Positions 52,147-61,568 are shown, numbered from the stretch's first letter. The stretch is 64,000 nt of DNA from JAEUOS01 sp965279115 (GCA_965279115.1 OZ257137.1:2232001-2296000); one strand, 5' to 3'. Program-made: numbers and translations. Notes: generated by a model from the letters alone, not told the origin.

Positions 52147-53682
52147 TCAGATGCGCCGTCCGGTCTTTTCCCAATAGGGGGCCTTCAGACGCCGCTTGAA
52201 GATCTTGCCGCTGTCTTCGCGCGGCAAGGCCTCATGAAACGTCACCACCCTGGGCACCTTGTAGCCGGCGATGCGCCCCGCAAGGTAAGCGCACACTTCG
52301 GCTGCCGAGGCTGCCGCGGAAGGATGTAGTTGAACCGCCGCCGCCAGGGCTTCGCCAAACTCCTCGTCCGGAATGCCGAACACCGCGCAGTCCGCCACCC
52401 CCGGCATGTTGATCAGCACGGCCTCGATCTCCGCCGGGTAGATGTTCACCCCGCCGGAGATCACCATGTCGGACTTGCGGTCGCTGACATACAGGTAGCC
52501 CTCGGCATCCAGGTAACCCATGTCGCCCACGCACACCAGGCCGTCGCGGCCGATGGCCTGGCGGGCATCCGGCTTGTTGATATACACAAAGTCGGTGTAG
52601 GCCGGCTGCACGCAGTAAATGAGGCCGATTTCACCCGGGGGCAGTTCGCGCCCATCGTCATCGAGGATGCGAATCACGCCATTGCCGGCCGCGCGCCCGG
52701 CCGAACCCGGATGCGTGAGCCACTCCTGCGAGGAAATCCGCGTGACGTAGCCGGCTTCGCTCGAGGCATAGCTTTCGTTGATGACCGGGCCCCACCAGTC
52801 GATCATGGCGCGCTTGATGTCCGGCGCGCAGGGCGAACCGGTCGAGGCGACAAAGCGCATGGACGACAGATCGTGGCGCCTCTTTACCTCTTCAGGCAGG
52901 CGCAGCATGCGCACGAACATGGTCGGCACCAGGTAGGCGTGGGTAAGGCGGTGCGCCTCGATCAATGCCAGGGTCCGCTCGGCGTCGAACTTGGGCTCCA
53001 GCACCAGCAGTTCGCCGCTCAGCGCGCTTTGCAGGGTGTAGGCGTTGGGCGCACTGTGGTACATCGGCGCGGCGTTGATGGTGCGCATGCCGGGGCCGAT
53101 GCCGTTGACTTCCAGCGCCATGGCCGCGGCGCGCGCGGCCATCTCGGCAGCCGCCTCCGGCGGGGCCAGCATGCGCCGCACACCTTTGGGTACGCCGGTG
53201 GTACCGGAAGTGTAGGGAATATTGCCGCGCGGCTGCCTGGGCGGCAGGTCCACCGGGGTATGGCGCTTGAGCCAGGTGTCCCAATCCACCGCGCTGCCCG
53301 GCCAGCCCGCAGGGTCGAGCCGGAACGCCGCGGATGTAGCCGATTCGGGCCGTACGACCACGACCGGCAGCCCCGCCGGAATGCCCGCCTCGATCTGCGG
53401 CAGCAGGTCGGCGTGCACAAACAGCACCTTCGCGCCGGAATCCCGCAGGATGTGCCCGGCTTCCTCGGCCTTGAAATGCCAGTTGATCGGGCAGTGATAG
53501 GCCCCGATACAGCGCGCGCCCATCATCAGGTCGATGAAAGCTGGTTCGTTGCGCAGCATCAGGGCCACCACGTCATCTTCATCCACGCCCAGGGCGAGGA
53601 GGCCCGCGGCGGAGCGGGCGGCGCGCAAGTCGACCTCGGCAGGGGTCAAGGTGCGCTCGCCGAATACGATGGTGGCTGGCAT
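52147..53682 (-). CDS. Acyl-CoA synthetase (AMP-forming)
   Basis: A 511-residue AMP-forming acid-CoA ligase. The ATP loop is intact (YTSGTTGVPKG, 157-167), with NESYASSEAGYVT for the YGxxE region, VGDMGYLDAEGYLYV, DRKSDMVISGGVNIYP and the C-terminal catalytic Lys in EDSGKIFKRRL. It lacks the first 20-30 residues seen in many relatives, so the protein is slightly short, but all core motifs are present. It activates a medium or aromatic carboxylate. Compare the degenerate homologue at 1220. It is divergent from the ABC importer operon. Confidence 0.9.
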   Translation of the reverse strand: MPATIVFGERTLTPAEVDLRAARSAAGLLALGVDEDDVVALMLRNEPAFIDLMMGARCIGAYHCPINWHFKAEEAGHILRDSGAKVLFVHADLLPQIEAGIPAGLPVVVVRPESATSAAFRLDPAGWPGSAVDWDTWLKRHTPVDLPPRQPRGNIPYTSGTTGVPKGVRRMLAPPEAAAEMAARAAAMALEVNGIGPGMRTINAAPMYHSAPNAYTLQSALSGELLVLEPKFDAERTLALIEAHRLTHAYLVPTMFVRMLRLPEEVKRRHDLSSMRFVASTGSPCAPDIKRAMIDWWGPVINESYASSEAGYVTRISSQEWLTHPGSAGRAAGNGVIRILDDDGRELPPGEIGLIYCVQPAYTDFVYINKPDARQAIGRDGLVCVGDMGYLDAEGYLYVSDRKSDMVISGGVNIYPAEIEAVLINMPGVADCAVFGIPDEEFGEALAAAVQLHPSAAASAAEVCAYLAGRIAGYKVPRVVTFHEALPREDSGKIFKRRLKAPYWEKTGRRI

Positions 53683-53835
53683 GGCGGTGCCGGAGTTTGC
53701 GAGGTCGCAATGGTACCTGCGCGAATGGCCGCGGGCGTCGAATCTTCTTGCCGTGGCGCAACATGGAAGTTCACGGAAACGTCACCCGGCGCGGCTAGAA
53801 TCCTGCAGCTTTGCACAACTATCAGGGAGGACTCC

Positions 53836-54840
53836 ATGAACATCAACACCCTCACGCGCGGATTCGCCGTTGCAGCGTTATTCGTCGCCAATCAGGCGCT
53901 GGCGCAAACCGCGCTCTGCTACAACTGCCCGCCCGAATGGGCCGACTGGGGCACCCAGCTAAAGGCCATCAAGGAAAAGACCGGCGTCACCGTGCCGCCG
54001 GACAACAAGAACTCCGGGCAATCGCTGGCGCAACTGGTCGCCGAGAAGGCCGCGCCGGTGGCCGATGTCACCTATCTGGGCGTGACCTTCGGCATCCAGG
54101 CCAAGAAGGACGGCGTGGTCACAGCCTACAAGCCGGCGGCCTGGAACGAGATTCCTGACGGCCTGAAAGATCCGGAAGGCCACTGGTTCACCATCCATTC
54201 GGGCACTTTGGGCTTCATGGTCAACGTCGATGCCCTCAAGGGCAAGCCGGTCCCGAAGTCCTGGAAAGACCTGCAGAACCCGCAATACAAGGGCCTGATC
54301 GGCTACCTCGACCCGGCCTCCGCCTTCGTGGGTTATGTCGGCGCGGTGGCCATCAACCAGGCGCTCGGCGGCACGCTCGACAACTTCGGCCCGGCCATCG
54401 GCTTCTTCAAGGACCTGAAGAAGAACGACCCGATCGTGCCCAAGCAGACCAGCTACGCGCGTGTGCTCTCCGGCGAGATCCCGATCCTGCTGGACTATGA
54501 CTTCAACGCCTACCGCGCGAAGTACAAGGACAAGGCGAACGTGGCCTTCGTCATCCCGGCCGAAGGCTCGGTGGTGGTGCCTTACGTGATGAGCCTGGTC
54601 AACAAGGGGCCGAACGCGGCCAACGGCAAGAAGGTGCTGGACTTCGTCCTTTCCAACGAAGGCCAGGCGATCTGGGCCAACGCCTACCTGCGTCCGGTGC
54701 GTGCTTCGGCCATGTCCAAGGAAGCAGCCGCACGGTTCCTGCCAGCCGCCGAATACGCGCGCGCCAAGGCGGTGGATTACGCCAAGATGGCGGAAGTGCA
54801 AAAGGCCTTCTCCGACCGCTACCTGAAGGAAGTGCAGTAA
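53836..54840 (+). CDS. ABC transporter periplasmic binding protein (iron/polyamine-type fold)
   Basis: A 334-residue type II periplasmic binding protein with a signal peptide (NTLTRGFAVAALFVANQALA). Mature start ALCYNCPPEWADWGTQL and VTYLGVTFGIQAKKDGVV are typical of the Fe3+/spermidine/2-aminoethylphosphonate group. ATG 53836 has GGGAGG five bases upstream, and a -10-like TAGAAT lies at 53796. It is the first gene of a five-gene importer operon whose last member is a GpdQ-like phosphodiesterase, pointing to a phosphodiester or phosphonate ligand. Confidence 0.88.
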   Translation: MNINTLTRGFAVAALFVANQALAQTALCYNCPPEWADWGTQLKAIKEKTGVTVPPDNKNSGQSLAQLVAEKAAPVADVTYLGVTFGIQAKKDGVVTAYKPAAWNEIPDGLKDPEGHWFTIHSGTLGFMVNVDALKGKPVPKSWKDLQNPQYKGLIGYLDPASAFVGYVGAVAINQALGGTLDNFGPAIGFFKDLKKNDPIVPKQTSYARVLSGEIPILLDYDFNAYRAKYKDKANVAFVIPAEGSVVVPYVMSLVNKGPNAANGKKVLDFVLSNEGQAIWANAYLRPVRASAMSKEAAARFLPAAEYARAKAVDYAKMAEVQKAFSDRYLKEVQ

Positions 54841-54873
54841 GCAATAAAACGCTCGCCTCGTCCGTACCAGCGC

Positions 54874-55686
54874 ATGCGCCTGTCGCGCCTGCTGTTCCTG
54901 ACCGCACTGCCGGCGCTGGTGATATTCACCGCCTTCTGGCTGCTGCCGGTGTCAAGGCTGGTACTGGTGGGGGCGAGCGGCAAGGAGGGCCTGGCCGCCT
55001 ACCTGTCGGTGGTGACCAATGACATTTACCGTACCAGCCTGGTCAACACGGTGGTGCTGTCGGCAACCGCCTCGTTCGTCTCGGTGGCGATCGCGGCGGT
55101 GGTGGGCGTGTACCTGCAGCGCCGCGAATTCCGCGGCAAGCGGGTGGTGGTGTCGCTGCTGACCTTCCCGCTGGCGTTTCCGGGCGTGGTGATCGGCTTC
55201 CTGGTGATCCTCCTGGCCGGCCGCCAGGGGCTGATCGGGCAGGTGAGCGAAGGACTCGGCATGGAGAAAATCGTCTTTGCCTACTCGCTCTCCGGCCTGT
55301 TCCTGGGCTACCTGTATTTCTCGATTCCGCGCTGTGTGCTGACCCTGATGGCGGCTGCCGAAAAGCTCGACCCGGCGCTGGAAGAAGCCGCGCGCTCGCT
55401 CGGGGCAAGCCCGTGGCGGGTGGTGATGGACGTGATCGTCCCTGCGCTCAAGCCGGCGCTGGTGGCCTCCTCGGCCATCTGCTTTGCCACCAGCATGGGC
55501 GCCTTCGGCACGGCCTTCACGCTGGCCTCCAAGATCAACGTGCTGCCGATCACCATCTACAGCGAGTTCACCAACTACGCCAATTTCGCCGCTGCGGCCA
55601 GCCTGTCGCTGGTGCTGGGGGTCCTGACCTGGCTGATCCTGATGGGCGCGCGCTCGCTCTCCGGCCAGGGCTCGGCGGCGGCATAG
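54874..55686 (+). CDS. ABC transporter permease 1
   Basis: A 270-residue inner membrane permease with about six helices. The cytoplasmic EAA loop is visible as EEAARSLGASPWRVVMDVIVP, near residue 170. It is typical of the spermidine/iron/phosphonate class with two separate permeases. It lies 33 bases after the binding protein gene, and the second permease follows after nine bases. Confidence 0.93.
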   Translation: MRLSRLLFLTALPALVIFTAFWLLPVSRLVLVGASGKEGLAAYLSVVTNDIYRTSLVNTVVLSATASFVSVAIAAVVGVYLQRREFRGKRVVVSLLTFPLAFPGVVIGFLVILLAGRQGLIGQVSEGLGMEKIVFAYSLSGLFLGYLYFSIPRCVLTLMAAAEKLDPALEEAARSLGASPWRVVMDVIVPALKPALVASSAICFATSMGAFGTAFTLASKINVLPITIYSEFTNYANFAAAASLSLVLGVLTWLILMGARSLSGQGSAAA

Positions 55687-55695
55687 GGTTCACGG

Positions 55696-56484
55696 ATGAA
55701 GCGCCCCGCCTTCACCCTGATCGCGCCCGTGCTGACGATCGCGACCTGCCTGTTCCTGATCGTGCCGATCGGCATGTCCATCATGGCCGGCGTCACCGAG
55801 AATTACTTTGTCGGCATCAGGAGTGGACTGACGCTACGCTGGGTGGGCGAGGTATGGGACCTGTACCGCGAGACCATCTTCCTTTCGCTGCAGGTGGCGC
55901 TGGCCACCCTTGCGGTCACGCTCCTGATCGGCGTACCGTTGGGTTATGTGCTGGCGCGCAGCGATTCGCGCTGGGTACGTGCGCTTGAGGAGGCGCTTGT
56001 GTTGCCGGTGGCCATGCCGGGGCTCGCCACCGGGCTGGCGCTGGTGCTTGCCTTCGGCACCTTTCGCGACTTTCGTTCTTCCTGGTATTTCATCCTGGTG
56101 GGGCATGTGCTGTTCACCCTGCCCTTCATGGCGCGCTCGGTGGCGGCGGTGCTGTCCTCGATCAACCTGCCGGTGCTTGAGGAAGCCGCCGCCAGCCTGG
56201 GCGCCGGCTTCGTGCAGCGATTTTTCACCATCGTGGTACCCAATGCAAAGAGCGGCGTGCTGGCCGGCGCCCTGATGGTGGTGACGCTCTCGATGGGCGA
56301 GTTCAACATCACCTGGATGCTGCACACGCCACTGACCAAGACCCTGCCGGTCGGCCTGGCCGACAGCTATGCGTCCATGCGCCTGGAGATCGGCTCGGCC
56401 TATACGCTGGTGTTCCTGCTGATGATCGTGCCGCTCTTGATCGCGATGCAATGGCTGGCCGCGCGCGGCACCCGCACCCTCTAG
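55696..56484 (+). CDS. ABC transporter permease 2
   Basis: A 262-residue permease with about six helices and the EAA loop EEAAASLGAGFVQRFFTIVVP. It pairs with permease 1 to form the channel. The ATPase gene follows after 16 bases. The LSMGEFNITWMLHTPLTKTLP segment is characteristic of the second permease in this class. Confidence 0.93.
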   Translation: MKRPAFTLIAPVLTIATCLFLIVPIGMSIMAGVTENYFVGIRSGLTLRWVGEVWDLYRETIFLSLQVALATLAVTLLIGVPLGYVLARSDSRWVRALEEALVLPVAMPGLATGLALVLAFGTFRDFRSSWYFILVGHVLFTLPFMARSVAAVLSSINLPVLEEAAASLGAGFVQRFFTIVVPNAKSGVLAGALMVVTLSMGEFNITWMLHTPLTKTLPVGLADSYASMRLEIGSAYTLVFLLMIVPLLIAMQWLAARGTRTL

Positions 56485-56500
56485 ACGAAGACGATCCCGC

Positions 56501-57469
56501 ATGGCCACCCGCATCACCCTGGAATGCTGTGCCAAGACCTTTCCCGATGGCACCCGTGCGCTCGAACCGCTGGACCTCGCCATCGAGCCGGGCGAATGCC
56601 TGGTGCTGCTGGGGCCTTCGGGCTGCGGCAAGACCACCCTGCTGCGCCTGATCGCGGGCCTGGCAGAGCCGGACGCCGGCGGGCGCATCGTCTTCGACGG
56701 TACCGACGTGACATCGCGCCCGATCGAGCAACGCCGCGTCGGCATGGTGTTCCAGAGTTATGCCCTGTTTCCCAACATGAACGTGGCGCAAAACATCGGC
56801 TATGGCCTGAAAATCCGCGGCGACGCGCCGGCAGCGGTGGCTGCGCGGGTGGCGGAAATGCTGCGCCTGACGCAACTCGAGGGCTTCGGAGAGCGACGCA
56901 TCGACGAACTCTCCGGCGGCCAGAAGCAGCGTGTGGCACTGGCCCGCGCGGTGGCCATCGAGCCTTCCGTCCTGCTGCTCGACGAACCGCTCACCGCGCT
57001 CGACGCCAAGCTGCGCGAGTCGTTGCGCATCGAACTCAAACGCCTGCTGGGTGCGCTCAACGTCACCTCGGTCTTCGTCACCCATGACCAGGCCGAGGCG
57101 ATGGCGCTTGGCGACCGTATTGCCGTGCTGTCAAAAGGCCGCATCGAGCAGATCGGCAGCGCACAGGACATCTATGCCCGGCCCGCCACACGCTTCGTCG
57201 CGGAATTCGTGGGCCAGGTGAACCGCCTCAACCTGCCTGGCAAGGGTGAGGTGCTGGTACGGCCCGAGCATGTGGCCGTGGTCGCAGCGGGCACCGGAAA
57301 CTTCGATGCCACGGTGGCGGTCTCAACCTTCCTGGGCAACCTGTCGGTCATCGAACTGAAAGCCGACGACGGCCAGACCCTGCTCGCCGAAACCCGCGCA
57401 CCGGTGGCCACCGGTAGCCGCGTCGGTGTGACACTTGATCCCGCCACCTTTCTTGAACCGCGATCATGA
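56501..57469 (+). CDS. ABC transporter ATPase (PotA/UgpC-like)
   Basis: A 322-residue ATPase. Walker A GPSGCGKTTLLR, Q-loop MVFQSYALFPNM, signature LSGGQKQRVALARA, Walker B VLLLDEPLTALD and switch His in VFVTHDQAEAM are intact. The C-terminal TOBE-like domain (LVRPEHVAVV) binds regulatory or structural contacts. Its stop overlaps the phosphodiesterase start by four bases (ATGA). Confidence 0.94.
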   Translation: MATRITLECCAKTFPDGTRALEPLDLAIEPGECLVLLGPSGCGKTTLLRLIAGLAEPDAGGRIVFDGTDVTSRPIEQRRVGMVFQSYALFPNMNVAQNIGYGLKIRGDAPAAVAARVAEMLRLTQLEGFGERRIDELSGGQKQRVALARAVAIEPSVLLLDEPLTALDAKLRESLRIELKRLLGALNVTSVFVTHDQAEAMALGDRIAVLSKGRIEQIGSAQDIYARPATRFVAEFVGQVNRLNLPGKGEVLVRPEHVAVVAAGTGNFDATVAVSTFLGNLSVIELKADDGQTLLAETRAPVATGSRVGVTLDPATFLEPRS

Positions 57470-58293
57470 TCCTCTGCCAACTGACCGACCTGCACATCCG
57501 CGCCCCCGGCTCGCTCGCCTATGGCCGGGTGGATACCAACCAGTTTTTCGAGACCGCCATCGACGAACTGGCCGCGCTCAATCCCGCGCCGGATGCCTAT
57601 TTGCTGACCGGCGATCTCACCGACTTCGGCCGTGCCGATGAATATGCAACCCTGGCGCGTGGCGTGGCAAAACTGGGCAAGCCGGCCTACCTGCTGCCGG
57701 GCAATCATGACGAGCGCGCCGCCATGCGCCGCGCGTTTCCGGATTTCGCGTACCTGCATACGCCGCACGACTTTCTGCAATACCGCATCGACTTCGACGG
57801 CTTCGCGCTGGTGACACTCGATACCGTGGTGCCGGAAAAGTCGCACGGTGTGCTCGACGCGGCGCGCCTGGCCTGGCTGGCTGACCATCTCGATGAGACC
57901 ACCCCGACCATCGTGGCCATGCATCATCCGCCCTTCATTACCGGCATCGGCCACATGGACCGCATCGGCCTGCTGGAAGGTGCTGCCGAGCTGGAAGCGT
58001 TGCTGGCCAGGCACCGTAACATCGAGCGCATCATGTGCGGGCACCTGCACCGCAGTATCCAGGCGCGCTTCGCCAACAGCTTCGCCTCCACCTGCCCGAG
58101 CCCGGCGCATCAGGTAGCGCTGGATCTCACGACCGACGGCCCGTCGGCATGGCGTTTCGAGCCGCCCGGTTACCAGCTGCACACCTGGCTGGACGGCCGG
58201 CTGGTGACCCACACCGGCGTGTTCGGGCAGCACGCGGGGCCTTATCCGTTCCACAACGCGGACGGTTCGTTGCTCGACGGTGCAACGGGTTAA
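57466..58293 (+). CDS. Metallophosphoesterase, GpdQ-like glycerophosphodiesterase
   Basis: A 275-residue dinuclear metallophosphoesterase. Metal ligands appear at Asp8, His10 (TDLHI), Asp50 (TGDLTD), Asn80 (PGNHDE), His153/154 (AMHHPP) and His193/His195 (CGHLHRS). These positions are almost the same as in GpdQ of Enterobacter, as is the later SPAHQV block. It hydrolyses phosphodiesters such as glycerophosphoethanolamine. Coupling to an ABC importer mirrors the ugp operon, where a different phosphodiesterase (UgpQ) has this place. It is cytoplasmic, with no signal peptide. Confidence 0.87.
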   Translation: MILCQLTDLHIRAPGSLAYGRVDTNQFFETAIDELAALNPAPDAYLLTGDLTDFGRADEYATLARGVAKLGKPAYLLPGNHDERAAMRRAFPDFAYLHTPHDFLQYRIDFDGFALVTLDTVVPEKSHGVLDAARLAWLADHLDETTPTIVAMHHPPFITGIGHMDRIGLLEGAAELEALLARHRNIERIMCGHLHRSIQARFANSFASTCPSPAHQVALDLTTDGPSAWRFEPPGYQLHTWLDGRLVTHTGVFGQHAGPYPFHNADGSLLDGATG

Positions 58294-58613
58294 GCCGCTG
58301 CTGCAGTCAGCCCATGGCGCGCTCGCGCCGTGAGGCAGCGCTCATCCCCCGGCTGCACCTCCCGGCAGGGTGGGGGACGCTGATCGTAGATGGTGCAGGC
58401 AACACTCTCCCCCACCTTGCCGTCCAGCGCGGCGCAATGCGGGGTCGCCTGGTTGGTACCGGCCATGCAGCTGAAATGCCCGCCCACCTTCTCAGTCAGC
58501 GCCTCCGGCGTCTGCCAGGTATCCCGGTCGGCCCAGTAGAACGAAACCCGAAAACTGGCGCAGCAGGCGCCGCAGCGCTGGCAATCCAGCACCCGAGGCG
58601 TCGCGTCCGACAC
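58290..58613 (-). CDS. YkgJ-family cysteine cluster protein
   Basis: A 107-residue zinc- or iron-chelating cysteine protein of the YkgJ type: CQRCGACC (11-18), then FSCMAG, PHCAAL, CTIYDQRPPPCRE and CLTARA. The cysteine spacing defines the family; function is unknown. Its TAA stop and the TAA stop of the convergent phosphodiesterase gene share the same four bases TTAA (58290-58293). Confidence 0.9.
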   Translation of the reverse strand: MSDATPRVLDCQRCGACCASFRVSFYWADRDTWQTPEALTEKVGGHFSCMAGTNQATPHCAALDGKVGESVACTIYDQRPPPCREVQPGDERCLTARARHGLTAAAA

Positions 58614-58634
58614 GTGGGGTTCGGCCGCGTCCGT

Positions 58635-58919
58635 TCAGGACGCCACCACCTGCACGCCGCGCCAGAAGGCGACACGGCCCTTGATTTCCACCGCCGCCGG
58701 CTTGGGGTCAGCGTAGTACCAGACCGCGTCGGTATTGATCTTGCCGTCGACGTTGAGGGAGTAGTAGTTCGCCGTGCCTTTCCAGCCGCACACGGTGGTG
58801 GTCGAGCTGGGCTGGAGAAGATCCTGCGGCAGGCTGGCCGCCGGGAAGTAGTGGTTGCCCTCGACCACCACGGTGTCGTTCGATTCGGCGATGACCTTGC
58901 CGTTCCAGATGGCTTTCAT
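58635..58919 (-). CDS. DUF427 domain protein
   Basis: A 94-residue DUF427 protein. MKAIWNGKVIAESNDTVVVEGNHYFP is the family start (first 12 residues suffice), with CGWKGTANYYSL and AVWYYADPKPAAVEIKGRVAFW next. ATG 58919 fits the family; a longer frame adds 35 residues without similarity. It lies 21 bases upstream of the YkgJ gene in the same direction. Function unknown. Confidence 0.92.
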   Translation of the reverse strand: MKAIWNGKVIAESNDTVVVEGNHYFPAASLPQDLLQPSSTTTVCGWKGTANYYSLNVDGKINTDAVWYYADPKPAAVEIKGRVAFWRGVQVVAS

Positions 58920-58972
58920 GTTCCCGTTCCCGTCATGGGGTGAATAAGGAGCCATCATGGCAGAATCGGACC

Positions 58973-59857
58973 ATGAAGACCACAACGGCCCGCCAGCGCA
59001 AACCCGCGCACGCCGGTGGAGCATCGGGCGACGCGGCCGCGATCGCCGCCGAGATCCGCCCCGGCCAGTCGCTGGAGCTGCTCAAGGAACTGCACATCCT
59101 CACCCGCGAGGGCAAGCTCAACCAGGACTCGCGCCGCAAGTTGAAGCAGGTGTACCACTTGTTCCAGTTTATCGAGGGCTTGCTGAAGGACCTGGGCGAA
59201 AAGGACGGCGGCATCACCCTGGCCGACCATGGCGCCGGCAAGTCCTACCTGGGTTTCATCATCTACGACCTGTATTTCAAGGCACTCTCGCAAGGCCATG
59301 TCTACGGCATCGAGGCGCGCACCGAACTGGTGGAAAAGTCGCGCGACCTGGCAGCACGGCTGGGGTTCGAACGCATGTCGTTCCTGGCCACCCGCGTGGC
59401 CGAAGCGACGCAGTCGAACGAATTGCCCGATCGCATCGATGTGGTCACGGCATTGCACGCCTGCGACACCGCCACCGATGACGCCATCGCCTTCGGCCTG
59501 GCCAAGCAGGCGAAGGCCATGGTGCTGGTGCCGTGCTGCCAGGCCGAGGTGGCACGCGTGCTCAATCTGGGCAAGGCGGAGTCGCTGTCACGCACGCCGC
59601 TGGCCGAACTGTGGCGCCACCCGCTGCATACCCGCGAACTGGGCAGCCAGATCACCAACGTGCTGCGCTGCCTGCACCTGGAAGCGCGTGGCTACAAGGT
59701 GACGGTGACTGAACTGGTCGGCTGGGAACACAGCATGAAAAACGAACTCATCATCGCGCGCCACACCGGCGTGCCCAACCGCGCGGCGGCCGAGCGGCTG
59801 GCCGCCATCCTGGAGCAATTCGGCCTTTCCGCCCTCCGGGAAACGCGCTTCAGCTAA
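58973..59857 (+). CDS. SAM-dependent methyltransferase (Methyltransf_32/GSTCD-like)
   Basis: A 294-residue class I methyltransferase. The SAM loop reads LADHGAGKSYLGFIIYDL, the acidic strand GIEARTELVE, then VTALHACDTATDDAI and a VPCCQAEV motif as in METTL25/GSTCD-like proteins. The C-terminus ends in a helix. The start is uncertain: ATG 58973 gives a basic N-terminus, GTG 58940 would add 11 residues. AAGGAG at 58947 is better placed for an out-of-frame ATG at 58957. Probably acts on RNA or protein; target unknown. Confidence 0.85.
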   Translation: MKTTTARQRKPAHAGGASGDAAAIAAEIRPGQSLELLKELHILTREGKLNQDSRRKLKQVYHLFQFIEGLLKDLGEKDGGITLADHGAGKSYLGFIIYDLYFKALSQGHVYGIEARTELVEKSRDLAARLGFERMSFLATRVAEATQSNELPDRIDVVTALHACDTATDDAIAFGLAKQAKAMVLVPCCQAEVARVLNLGKAESLSRTPLAELWRHPLHTRELGSQITNVLRCLHLEARGYKVTVTELVGWEHSMKNELIIARHTGVPNRAAAERLAAILEQFGLSALRETRFS

Positions 59858-59879
59858 GGCAGGGTTGTGCCTTGCGCAC

Positions 59880-60275
59880 CTAGCGTTTGCGGCGCACGAC
59901 AAACGCGTTGTCTGCCGCGTTGAAGCCCATCTTCGGGTAGTACTGCATCGCGCCAGGCGCGGAGATCAGCACCAGCGACACTTCTTCGCCGATCACCGCC
60001 TGCACGCGCCTGATCAGTTCCTTGCCAATGCCGTGCTTCTGGAATGCCCGGTCGACCGCAAGGTCCGAGAGATAGCAGCAATAGGCATGGTCGGTGAGCG
60101 CACGTGCGACGCCCACCAGCGTGTTGTTGCTCCAGGCAGAAATGATCAGGTTGGCATTCGCGAACATGCGCGCGATGCGCGGCAGGTCGCCAGTCGGACG
60201 GGTGATGCCGGAGGCATCGAACAGGCGTGCCACTTCGGCGGGGTCGAGCGGTAGGTTGTGCCGGTATTCGATCAT
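59880..60275 (-). CDS. GNAT-family N-acetyltransferase
   Basis: A 131-residue GNAT acetyltransferase. CYLSDLAVDRAFQKHGIGKELI includes the acetyl-CoA binding Q/R-x-x-G-x-G/A-like loop, and APGAMQYYPKMGF is the usual C-terminal block. ATG 60275 fits the family start (MIEYRHNLPLDPAEVARLF). It lies ten bases downstream of the DUF4304 gene. Substrate unknown. Confidence 0.9.
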   Translation of the reverse strand: MIEYRHNLPLDPAEVARLFDASGITRPTGDLPRIARMFANANLIISAWSNNTLVGVARALTDHAYCCYLSDLAVDRAFQKHGIGKELIRRVQAVIGEEVSLVLISAPGAMQYYPKMGFNAADNAFVVRRKR

Positions 60276-60285
60276 TCGCTGCCTC

Positions 60286-60957
60286 TCACATGGATGTTGC
60301 CGGTTCGATTTGGTAACGCGCGGCGATACGCATGAATGCATCGCGCTCCGCCTTGGGAAAGCTGGGGTTGTGAACCGGTCGGGCCAGGACTCGTGTCAGC
60401 GCGACGGATGCAAACTCTTTTTCGTCGGCGACACAGGCAAGGAAGAACAGCCGAGCGCTGGCATGCCAGTTTTTTCCGTCCGATTGCCGCCTTAGCTCGG
60501 CGAGCACATTCGACACCTGCGAATGCGCATCGAGCCAGGGCAGCGCCTCGGCCTGCAATTGCGCGACCATGGCCGCACCGGTAGCTGCGAGATCAGTCGA
60601 CGACGAGACCGGCCAATAACCCTGCGGCACATCTGCATGCCGCTCTGTGGCATCAAGGTAAAGATCGAGCTCGCAATTCTGGCTTTGCGGCTCGCTGGCC
60701 GAGAACATGTCGACCAGATCCGGGCGCACTTCCGTCCACAACGCCCATGCCTCGGGATGGAACACGCCGGCAATGGCGCGAAAACCGCCCAGTTCCGCTT
60801 CGTTGTACTTCCAGCGCTCGATTTCCAGCAGTTGAATGGAGCGATCGACGCTGCGCCAGAACCGCTGCGCCTTGCGGCGAAAGCCCTGCGGCTTGAGCAG
60901 GCCCGTGACATCGCCACGAATGATGTCGTCAACCGCCTGGGTGATGAAGGGTTTCAT
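60286..60957 (-). CDS. DUF4304 domain protein
   Basis: A 223-residue cytosolic protein of the DUF4304 type: LLKPQGFRRKAQRFWRS at residues 20-36 and SIQLLEIERWKYN next. These proteins occur near toxin or immunity genes in some species, but nothing like that is adjacent here. It has no membrane helix. Part of a leftward run of small genes of unrelated type. Function unknown. Confidence 0.8.
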   Translation of the reverse strand: MKPFITQAVDDIIRGDVTGLLKPQGFRRKAQRFWRSVDRSIQLLEIERWKYNEAELGGFRAIAGVFHPEAWALWTEVRPDLVDMFSASEPQSQNCELDLYLDATERHADVPQGYWPVSSSTDLAATGAAMVAQLQAEALPWLDAHSQVSNVLAELRRQSDGKNWHASARLFFLACVADEKEFASVALTRVLARPVHNPSFPKAERDAFMRIAARYQIEPATSM

Positions 60958-60980
60958 GTGCCGGCAATCAGGTGGCCACT

Positions 60981-61508
60981 CTATTTCACCGCCGCTTCCG
61001 CCCGGGACTCAAATAGCGGCTGCAGCGCCGCGGTGGCGGCGGCAGCCTGCGGAATGACGAAACCTTGCCCGGGTTCGATAAACGCGTAGTAGTTCGTCTC
61101 GTCCTTGAAGACGCGGCGAATGCCGTTCCAGTTCAGGGTGACGACGCCGAAACCGGTGGCCAAAACAAAACCGCCATCGACAGCACCAAGCGTCTGCGGG
61201 CCCAGATACCAGCCATCGGAAGCGATGACGCCGCCGAGAAAGCGCTTGCGCAAGAACGCCCTGCCCCCGGCGTTGACCAGCAGGCCGAGAACCAGGCAGA
61301 GGGTAAAGACCACGAGCTGGAATACCGCGCCTTTGCTCGACTTCGCAAGATCCACGAACGCAAATGCCGCCAATCCGAACATGGTCCATGCCAGCAGGTT
61401 CGTCGCGATCACCCAGCCGGCAAGCCCGGCGCATCGGACCACATGCGCGTCGCTTATGCGATGGAATCGCAGATGGTCACTGCGGCGCAAAGCAAAGCTT
61501 GCCTTCAT
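60981..61508 (-). CDS. Two-helix membrane protein with YcxB-like C-terminal domain
   Basis: A 175-residue membrane protein. Two hydrophobic helices (GWVIATNLLAWTMFGLAAFAF and FQLVVFTLCLVLGLLVNAG) precede a soluble C-terminal part. There, LNWNGIRRVFKDETNYYAF and FVIPQAAA follow the YcxB/PH-like pattern. No enzymatic motif is visible. It is in line with the DUF4304 gene, 23 bases upstream of it. Function unknown. Confidence 0.75.
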   Translation of the reverse strand: MKASFALRRSDHLRFHRISDAHVVRCAGLAGWVIATNLLAWTMFGLAAFAFVDLAKSSKGAVFQLVVFTLCLVLGLLVNAGGRAFLRKRFLGGVIASDGWYLGPQTLGAVDGGFVLATGFGVVTLNWNGIRRVFKDETNYYAFIEPGQGFVIPQAAAATAALQPLFESRAEAAVK

Positions 61509-61568
61509 GATCGAACCACTCCCGAAGAATTACTCGAAACCATGTCCGGCGCTGCAAATTGCGCACGA

